Assembly (NCBI RefSeq): GCF_012726345.1
Contig: NZ_PTXN01000008.1
Location: 240,589-304,588, forward strand
Length of the DNA: 64,000 nt
DNA from: Marinomonas sp. UCMA 3892
GTDB taxonomy: Bacteria > Pseudomonadota > Gammaproteobacteria > Pseudomonadales > Marinomonadaceae
Direction of reading: 5' to 3'
In this document: positions 58,424-64,000 of the stretch, in pieces
How positions within the stretch are numbered: position 1 is the first letter of the stretch
Layout of the letters: every line of letters begins with the position of its first letter
Notes under the pieces: model-generated
What the model was told of the DNA's origin: nothing
The model's database searches: none
Seen by the model: the letters and a program-made list of their open reading frames with translations, nothing else
Made by a program: the position numbers and the translations under genes

Positions 58424-59593
58424 CTAATCTCGTCGCAGACGATCTGATATGGCAATAGGGTTGGGGAAGTTTAAAATGACAATATAGGTTGATAGCGCAA
58501 AACTAAGAATAGCTGTGGCCTGTATGACATGGGAAGCTTCTTTACCAATTAGGCCTATGTTGGCTGCTAGATAAGCAATTAGCAGCGAAAACTCACTTAT
58601 TTGCCCTAAGCGAAAGCCAACCTCCCAAGAAGTGCTTGCATCTTCTTTTATGCCTTTCAGTAGGTAGCGAAATACTACAGGTTTGATAAGCATTGAGCTA
58701 ATGGCCAATATTAAGGCGGGCACGATGACGAGGCCTAGTAGATCAAGATTAAAGCTCGCACCAATACTAAAGAAAAACAAAATTAAGAAGAAATCTCTTA
58801 GTGGTTTTAGATGAGTAGCTATGTATTGAGAAATTGGGCTGGTTGCTAATGCGACGCCAGCTATGAAGGCCCCCATTTCTGCTGATAAACCTGCTATCTC
58901 AGCCAGTACGGCCATGGATAGACACCACCCAATAGAAACCAAGAAAATATACTCATGGAATCGGTCAAATCGAGTAATTAGCTTTAGCAAAATATATTTT
59001 ACGAACAGGAAGGCGCAAGCGACAAGTAGCGGTAATTCAATTAGAGGTTTTATATAATGTATTGCGTCAATACTTTCGTTGCCGGAAATGCTATGCAGTA
59101 CCAATAATACTGCGATTGCTATCATATCTTGTAATAGCAATAAACCGACTACAAGTTCTCCTGTATGTTTGTGATGTAAAACGGTAGTTGGAAGTAGTTT
59201 GATGCAAACAATTGTGCTGGAGAACATCATTGCAAGGCCAATGATTAAACTTTCTGTGTTGCTATAGCCGTAAAGTATGGCTACCCCATATCCTAAAGCT
59301 GCAAAAGCAGCGGAGCTAAGTAGGGCGATCCATGATGCTTTTTTGAGCATGTTTATTAAATGACTTGGCTGCATATCTAAGCCAAGTAGAAAGAGTAAGA
59401 AGATGATGCCAATATGGCTCATCTCGTCCATTAGTTTTGGTTCGTTAATAAGGGATAGTGCAGAGGGGCCAAATAAAACGCCAAGGGCAATGTAGGCGAT
59501 AATCATAGGCTGTCTTGTGTATAAGGCTATGGAAGCAACGACTGCCGCTCCTGCAAATATTAAAAAGAAGGAGTGTACTATCGATGCTTCCAT
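58424..59593 (-). CDS. CPA2-family cation/proton antiporter (KefB-like)
   Basis: A 389-residue membrane protein with about 12 hydrophobic segments. Family landmarks are GVLFGPSALSLI, HIGIIFLLFLLGLDM, GLAMMFSSTIVCIKLLP, GLLLLQDMIAIAVLLVL with the ion-binding region, AEMGAFIAGVALA, and FRLGQISEFSLLIAYLA. The cytosolic TrkA_N/KTN regulatory domain of Kef proteins is absent. It probably exchanges K+ or Na+ for H+; ion preference cannot be told. It stands alone upstream of the EF-G paralogue. Confidence 0.85.
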   Translation of the reverse strand: MEASIVHSFFLIFAGAAVVASIALYTRQPMIIAYIALGVLFGPSALSLINEPKLMDEMSHIGIIFLLFLLGLDMQPSHLINMLKKASWIALLSSAAFAALGYGVAILYGYSNTESLIIGLAMMFSSTIVCIKLLPTTVLHHKHTGELVVGLLLLQDMIAIAVLLVLHSISGNESIDAIHYIKPLIELPLLVACAFLFVKYILLKLITRFDRFHEYIFLVSIGWCLSMAVLAEIAGLSAEMGAFIAGVALATSPISQYIATHLKPLRDFFLILFFFSIGASFNLDLLGLVIVPALILAISSMLIKPVVFRYLLKGIKEDASTSWEVGFRLGQISEFSLLIAYLAANIGLIGKEASHVIQATAILSFALSTYIVILNFPNPIAISDRLRRD

Positions 59594-59643
59594 TAATTAT
59601 CCTTTATAAAGATAAAACCTTATATAAAGCGCAGCTCTCTACA

Positions 59644-60312
59644 TTACGACCAAGAGCCTGTGCTGCTTTTTTTGCGTTTTAACATAGGTAGGAGTATGCC
59701 AAGTAGTAAGCCACCAAAAAGGGTGGCTCCACCGATCATAAACCATTTTTGCTCAGTCGTATCTTGTAGTTTCTCTGCTTGAGCTATCGCTGTGCTTGCT
59801 TGCTGTTTGAGTGTAGCTATTTGATAACTAACATCTTCGTTTTGAGATACGATGGCTTGTGCCTTTTCTGATAGTTCAGCGGCATTTTGTAGTTGTTGTT
59901 TTAGTGATTCGTTCTCGCCCTGAAGTGCAGAGTTTACGCTATTTAGCTCTTGAATTTTTTGTTGGCTGATTTTTAGAGCATCGGCAATTTCGGTTCTGCT
60001 TTCGGTACTTTTATTTAACCGAGTCTGTAGAGTTTCCAGCTGATCTCTTGTTACCATATCTTCGCTAAGAAAATAATCCGCAACCCAGCCTTCATTGCCG
60101 CTTGGCGTACGAACTTTCGTATAGCCATCGTTTTGCTCTAAAACTACTAATGGCGTTCCACTTTTTAAGCCTCTTTCTACTGCTCTTGTGTTGTTATCTA
60201 GTCCCTCACGGATGGCAACAAATTGGATGTCGGAAATATATACTGTCGCAGAATGCGCAGTGGCAGAAAGTAGTGCGCCAATAATTAGGCTGGTAATGCG
60301 TATTTTAGACAC
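59644..60312 (-). CDS. YgiM-like SH3-domain membrane protein
   Basis: A 222-residue protein anchored in the inner membrane with its body in the periplasm. A signal peptide ends near SATAHSA. A bacterial SH3 domain (about 25-90; LVVLEQNDGYTKVRTPSGNEGWVADYFLS) is followed by a long coiled coil (about 95-185) and a C-terminal transmembrane helix MIGGATLFGGLLLGILLPML with a basic end. This is the YgiM/TIGR04211 layout. GTG 60312 is chosen because AAAGGA lies upstream; TTG 60330 would overlap that site. Confidence 0.82.
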   Translation of the reverse strand: MSKIRITSLIIGALLSATAHSATVYISDIQFVAIREGLDNNTRAVERGLKSGTPLVVLEQNDGYTKVRTPSGNEGWVADYFLSEDMVTRDQLETLQTRLNKSTESRTEIADALKISQQKIQELNSVNSALQGENESLKQQLQNAAELSEKAQAIVSQNEDVSYQIATLKQQASTAIAQAEKLQDTTEQKWFMIGGATLFGGLLLGILLPMLKRKKSSTGSWS

Positions 60313-60379
60313 GTCAAGTTCCTTTAACAATCAATCACTTTATGTGTTTAGTACGATAATGATGAGGCGTCCAATACGC

Positions 60380-60409
60380 AATAGAAAAGGCCATCGTAAT
60401 GGCCTTTTC
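60380..60409 (-). terminator. Terminator of cysI-DUF934
   Basis: GAAAAGGCCAT and ATGGCCTTTTC (60384-60394, 60399-60409). On the minus strand it follows the DUF934 stop by about 27 bases. Confidence 0.85.
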
Positions 60410-60435
60410 TTGTTAGTTTATTGAAAATGTTTTGT

Positions 60436-60912
60436 CTAGCGACGCAAGAATAGAGGTCTGGGGTCTGATACATCACCCTGATAAGCGATTGAGAATGGCT
60501 TATGTAGGTCAAGAGCTTTTTCTAAGTCCACTTCTTCGTTAAATTGGAAACTGTTAAATCCAACGCGTAAAAGGTAACCCAATTGGTCAGGGATAAAATT
60601 GCCAAGTGCTCTAATTTCACCTTGGTAATTTAATCTTTCTCTTAGAAGACGTGCATAGGAGAAGCCTCTGCCATCAGTAAATGCTGGAAAATTCACACCA
60701 ATAACATCAAATTGACTCAAGTCCACGTCTTGTAAGAACTCAACGCCGTCACCAGCTTCCAGCCAAATTCCAGCTACTTTACCGATGCTTTCTTTTTCAG
60801 AAAGCCATTTTTGCGCAGCCACGATGCTGTCTGGCGTTGCTGCTTGTTCGGCATCTTGTAACCAATTGTAGTTGTTGTTGATTATTTCGCCGTTTTTAAT
60901 TAGCTTTGGCAT
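60436..60912 (-). CDS. DUF934 protein, partner of sulfite reductase
   Basis: A 158-residue DUF934 protein (MPKLIKNGEIIN start). Landmarks are IGVNFPAFTDGRGFSYARLL and IRALGNFIPDQLGYLLRVGF. Members of the family sit directly after ferredoxin-type sulfite reductase genes in Pseudomonas-like bacteria and are thought to assist that enzyme; the mechanism is unknown. It overlaps cysI by 17 bases, so the two are co-translated. ATG 60912 is preferred over an upstream in-frame start at 60942. Confidence 0.85.
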   Translation of the reverse strand: MPKLIKNGEIINNNYNWLQDAEQAATPDSIVAAQKWLSEKESIGKVAGIWLEAGDGVEFLQDVDLSQFDVIGVNFPAFTDGRGFSYARLLRERLNYQGEIRALGNFIPDQLGYLLRVGFNSFQFNEEVDLEKALDLHKPFSIAYQGDVSDPRPLFLRR

Positions 60913-62557
60913 AAGCGGCCTCTTTAAATGGTGTGATGCCAACGCGGCGATAAGTGTCGATAAAACGTTCTTCTTCAGAGCGATTTTCTACATAAACATT
61001 CATCAGCTTTTGAATAACGCTGCTGATTTCTTCTTGAGCAAATGACGGACCAAGGATCTTGCCAATACTTGCATCGTGCCCTGAAGCGCCACCGATCGAA
61101 ATTTGATAGAATTCTTCACCTTTCTTGTCTACACCTAGAATGCCAATATTTCCAACATGGTGGTGGCCACAAGCATTCATACAACCTGAAATATTCAAAT
61201 CAATATTTCCCAAGTCATATAGGTAATCAAGGTCATTAAAAGTTTCTTGGATCTGTGCAGCAATCGGAATGGATTTCGCATTTGCTAAAGCACAGAAATC
61301 GCCGCCAGGGCAGCAGATCATATCAGTTAACAAGCCAAGTGTTGGTGTGGCAAAACCAGCTTCTTTTGCGGCTTCCCAAAGCTCTACTAATTGATCTTGA
61401 CGAACATCTGCAAGTACTAGGTTTTGCTCATGGCTTACACGTAATTCACTGAAACTGAATTGATCGGCAAGATCCGCGGCTCTTTGCATTTGTTCAGCGG
61501 TTGCATCACCTGGTGCCTGACCTGCTTTTTTGAGTGTCAGTGTTACTATGCGGTAGCCTGCTTTTTTGTGTTCGAAAGTATTACGTTCAAACCAGCGTGC
61601 AAAGCCTGCGCTATCCGCAAGTTTGTTTGTTAGGCTAGCTGGGTTGTTTTCTAGTGTTTCATAGTTTGGTTCGCTAAAAAAGCCTTGAAGACGCTCGAAT
61701 TCACTCATCGGAACAGTGCTTTCTTTGCCTCTTAGGTGTTGCCATTCGGCTTCTACACGACTACGGAATTCTTCGATGCCTAATGCTTTGACTAATATTT
61801 TAATGCGTGCTTTGTACTTATTGTCGCGGCGGCCCTGTTGGTTGTATACGCGAATAATGGCATCTAAATAGGTGAGTAGGTCCACGCGAGGAATGAACTC
61901 ACTGATTGTAACACCAACCATTGGAGTGCGACCTAGACCGCCACCAACCATGACTTTAAAGCCAATCTCACCAGCATCATTTTTTCGGATTTGCAAACCA
62001 ATGTCATGAACCTGTACGGCAGCACGATCAGCAGATTCAGTAGCGTTTACTGCAATCTTAAATTTACGAGGAAGGAATGCGAATTCAGGGTGGAAAGTAG
62101 ACCACTGACGAATCAATTCACAGTATGGGCGTGGGTCAACGACTTCATCAGAGATAACGCCAGCGTATTGGTCTGTTGTTGTATTGCGTATACAGTTGCC
62201 ACTGGTTTGAGTAGCGTGCATCTGTACTTCAGCAAGTTCTGCTAGAATATCAGGGACGTCTTCTATTTTTGGCCAATTTAATTGTAAATTCTGGCGGGTA
62301 CTAAAGTGCCCGTATGATCGGTCATAACGGCAACTAATATCGGCTAATTTACGTAATTGAGTGCTAGAAAGCATTCCATATGGGATAGCAATGCGTAGCA
62401 TTGGTGCGTAGCGCTGAACATAGAGGCCGTTTTGTAGGCGAAGTGGAAGAAATTCCTGCTCGCTTAATTCTTGATTTAGATAGCGGCGTGTTTGGTCGCG
62501 AAATTGTGCTACACGCTCTTCAACAAGCTGTTGGTCAATGGCGTCGTATTGATACAT
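60896..62557 (-). CDS. cysI: Assimilatory sulfite reductase, sirohaem subunit
   Basis: A 553-residue sirohaem/[4Fe-4S] reductase for sulfite assimilation. Landmarks are GHFSTRQNLQLNWPKIEDVP, QTSGNCIRNTTTDQYAGV, KFKIAVNATESADR, and VMVGGGLGRTPMVG. The cluster cysteines are in CCPGGDFC and NISGCMNACGHHHVGNIGI. A flavoprotein CysJ gene is not adjacent and the partner is DUF934, so this is the Pseudomonas-like form, probably fed by ferredoxin. It diverges from nfuA with 250 bases between the starts. Confidence 0.93.
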   Translation of the reverse strand: MYQYDAIDQQLVEERVAQFRDQTRRYLNQELSEQEFLPLRLQNGLYVQRYAPMLRIAIPYGMLSSTQLRKLADISCRYDRSYGHFSTRQNLQLNWPKIEDVPDILAELAEVQMHATQTSGNCIRNTTTDQYAGVISDEVVDPRPYCELIRQWSTFHPEFAFLPRKFKIAVNATESADRAAVQVHDIGLQIRKNDAGEIGFKVMVGGGLGRTPMVGVTISEFIPRVDLLTYLDAIIRVYNQQGRRDNKYKARIKILVKALGIEEFRSRVEAEWQHLRGKESTVPMSEFERLQGFFSEPNYETLENNPASLTNKLADSAGFARWFERNTFEHKKAGYRIVTLTLKKAGQAPGDATAEQMQRAADLADQFSFSELRVSHEQNLVLADVRQDQLVELWEAAKEAGFATPTLGLLTDMICCPGGDFCALANAKSIPIAAQIQETFNDLDYLYDLGNIDLNISGCMNACGHHHVGNIGILGVDKKGEEFYQISIGGASGHDASIGKILGPSFAQEEISSVIQKLMNVYVENRSEEERFIDTYRRVGITPFKEAAYAKAN

Positions 62558-62807
62558 AGTGATATGAACCGTGGTTAATAAGTTTTAGTTGAAGCATGGT
62601 AGCAAATATCCTTTATTCTAAAAATGAATATTTACCTATATCTTTAGTGGTTTTCATAATAAGGCTTATTCGGAATCTCTTTGTAAGAAAAAGGTATATA
62701 TAGAAAGAGGAAAAATACCCTACTTTTTTACTTGGTCTTTGGCTTTGCTCTTTATCTCCTGTAATATAACTCTCATTGATCGTTATGTAGATTTTGAAAG
62801 GGTTATT

Positions 62808-63389
62808 ATGAATATTACAATTACCGATGGTGCCCAAGAATATCTTTCTTCTTTGCTGGAAAAACAAGGTGTAGAAGGTATTGCTGTGCGAATTTTTATC
62901 CAGCAACCGGGTACGCCTTATGCTGAAACCTGTCTTGCTTATTGTCGTCCAGATGAAGTGAATGAGACAGACGAAATCTTGAATTTGCCTAAGTTAAAAG
63001 TGTACATCGAAAAAAATTCTGTAAACTTTTTGGATGAAGCTTTTGTTGATTACGCTACTGAAAAAATGGGCGGTCAGTTAACTATTAAAGCGCCTAATGC
63101 CAAAATGCCAAAAGTAACGGCAGATAGTCCAATTGAAGATCAAATCAATTACGTACTTTATTCTGATATCAATCCAGGTTTAGCGGCTCATGGTGGCGAA
63201 GTAAGTTTGCTTGAAGTGATCGATGGTAAAGTGGCTGTATTGAAATTTGGTGGCGGCTGCCAGGGTTGTAGTGCGGTTGATCTGACTCTTAAAGAAGGTG
63301 TTGAGAAAACTTTGATGGAGAAGGTTCCGGGTCTTACCGCAGTGAAAGATTCAACGGATCATAGTGTGACAGACAACGCTTTTATGTAG
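62808..63389 (+). CDS. nfuA: Fe/S biogenesis protein NfuA
   Basis: A carrier of [4Fe-4S] clusters used under oxidative stress or iron limitation. The A-type-like N-terminal domain ([17 protein letters not shown] ... [11 protein letters not shown]) is joined to the Nfu domain ([17 protein letters not shown]), whose cluster-binding pair is Cys151 and Cys154 ([14 protein letters not shown]). The 193 residues match E. coli NfuA, whose Cys149/Cys152 are in the same place. ATG 62808 has AAAGGG upstream; the longer frame at 62739 is not conserved. Confidence 0.96.
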   Translation: MNITITDGAQEYLSSLLEKQGVEGIAVRIFIQQPGTPYAETCLAYCRPDEVNETDEILNLPKLKVYIEKNSVNFLDEAFVDYATEKMGGQLTIKAPNAKMPKVTADSPIEDQINYVLYSDINPGLAAHGGEVSLLEVIDGKVAVLKFGGGCQGCSAVDLTLKEGVEKTLMEKVPGLTAVKDSTDHSVTDNAFM

Positions 63390-63453
63390 GCTTATCCTGC
63401 AAAAGTATTTAATATCGAGTAGGGTGAGGCGTTGCCGCCTCATCCCTCTCACA

Positions 63454-63484
63454 GAACCGTACGTACGGACCTCGTATACGGCTC
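63454..63484 (-). ncRNA. Group II intron domain V
   Basis: On the minus strand it starts GAGCCGTATACG and ends CGTACGGTTC, pairing GAGCCGT with ACGGTTC. It contains the catalytic AGC triad. Slightly shorter than the common 34-base form. Confidence 0.85.
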
Positions 63485-64000
63485 ATGCAAACTTCCATTC
63501 AGTATAAACACTGAACACATACCCCGTTCTCACTTCTTCAAGATTCACCAAACCTTGCTCATCGAACCATTTGTTTGGCATCGCGTGGCTGGCTAATGGA
63601 CTCGCTGCATTTCTCCAACTGGTCATCGAGATGTACTTAAACGGCGGCTTGTAGCCCAGTTGCTTGAGCCTTCGATGCAGCCGTTTAGGTTTCTTCCATA
63701 ATTTTAGTTGAGCACTGCGAAGCCGTCTCCTTAACCATTGGGCGATTTTCTTGAATTCACCACTCGCATTGGCAATCCTGAAGTACTGTCTGAACCCTCT
63801 TAATAGCGGATTCAGCTGTTTGATCACATCACTCAACGGTTTACCGCCGTTTCGTTTCGTCATCTGCTTAAGCCGTTGTTTGAACAAGTCCAGTTTCTTG
63901 GTTTGGATTCGGGTATATCGACTTCCGATCTCCACGCCTAAAAACTTCACTCCCTCACGACTGTGCGTAAGGTGCGTCTTTTCTTCGTTCACTTTGAGCT
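63483..64000 (-). CDS. Group II intron reverse transcriptase/maturase, C-terminal part
   Basis: An open frame running off the right edge (5' partial). It begins LKVNEEKTHLTH, then REGVKFLGVEIG, the thumb entrance of the intron RT. The maturase (GIIM) domain follows: SDVIKQLNPLLRGFRQYFRI and AQWLRRRLRSAQLKLWKKP. The end holds the WRNAASP...NKWFDEQGLVNL segment typical of these proteins. The RT active-site YADD lies outside the window, so whether it is complete cannot be told. Confidence 0.92.
   Translation of the reverse strand, partial: LKVNEEKTHLTHSREGVKFLGVEIGSRYTRIQTKKLDLFKQRLKQMTKRNGGKPLSDVIKQLNPLLRGFRQYFRIANASGEFKKIAQWLRRRLRSAQLKLWKKPKRLHRRLKQLGYKPPFKYISMTSWRNAASPLASHAMPNKWFDEQGLVNLEEVRTGYVFSVYTEWKFA

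Larger units (their letters stand above)
63414..64000 (-). mobile_element. 3' end of a group II intron, truncated by the window edge
   Basis: On the minus strand the maturase C-terminus is followed by domain V and then domain VI (ATGAGGC-GGCAAC-GCCTCA), ending near CTACTCGAT at about 63414. The stop codon of the maturase overlaps the first bases of domain V, as is usual in bacterial introns. The 5' part lies beyond the window. It sits just downstream of nfuA in the opposite orientation. The exact 3' junction is inferred from RNA pattern only. Confidence 0.85.

Noticed and set aside
62634..62650. IscR-type site in the nfuA upstream region (CC...GG in AT-rich context)
   Set aside because: The spacing between CC and GG is 12 rather than 13, and the inner bases do not match.

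Overview
The window reads as chromosome from a marine gammaproteobacterium of the Oceanospirillales type, with Marinomonas as the best guess. The basis is E. coli/Pseudomonas-like gene orders (rplM-rpsI-sspA-sspB, lpoA-yraN-diaA next to rsmI, minCDE, sbcDC), proteins that resemble gammaproteobacterial homologues almost end to end, and moderate base composition. The genus is inference; the class is well supported. Gene density is high, nearly every transcription unit ends in a readable hairpin terminator, and there is no rRNA, CRISPR array or prophage.

Layout. 1-2.2 kb: end of rplM, rpsI, sspA and sspB (ribosome, stringent starvation, ClpXP adaptor). 2.3-6 kb: minus-strand lpoA-yraN-diaA diverging from rsmI. 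6-12.1 kb: a thiamin operon with a readable promoter, TPP riboswitch and thiC-thiDE-thiS-thiG-thiH; thiD and thiE are fused and thiF is absent. 12.2-15.4 kb: a Spy/CpxP-like periplasmic protein with a direct-repeat operator candidate, aroA and a YdhF-type reductase. 15.6-19.6 kb: a translationally coupled signalling operon (periplasmic molybdopterin-fold protein without cysteine, hybrid histidine kinase, HD-GYP response regulator). 19.6-31.8 kb: ychJ, sbcB, an AI-2E family permease, a DeaD helicase, an LTA-synthase-like sulfatase, pyrC, tRNA-Leu(UAG), a DUF599 protein, an O-methyltransferase and htpG. 32-41.6 kb: a periplasmic-type ATP-dependent DNA ligase, an alpha/beta hydrolase, a BigR-like ArsR regulator, exonuclease III, two membrane proteins, gorA, a cytoplasmic PL2-type pectate lyase and pepD.

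41.6-51.3 kb is the most accessory part. A 620-bp non-coding stretch with palindromic repeats leads into a two-gene SIR2-HerA cassette (anti-phage type), followed by a ferredoxin-domain protein of unknown role and sbcD-sbcC. 51.6-53.4 kb: minCDE, with minD probably starting at TTG. 53.6-62.6 kb: a di-haem peroxidase lipoprotein, a Tas-type reductase, a second-type EF-G, a CPA2 antiporter, a YgiM-like SH3 protein, and the cysI-DUF934 assimilatory sulfite reductase pair. 62.8-64 kb: nfuA, then the 3' end of a group II intron (domains V/VI and maturase C-terminus) running off the window on the minus strand.

Most genes are housekeeping. The parts that merit attention are the SIR2-HerA cassette and its setting beside SbcCD, the three-gene signalling operon, the PL2 lyase without signal peptide, the LigE-type ligase, and the group II intron at the edge. 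No wholly unknown multi-gene system is evident; the signalling operon is the nearest to one.
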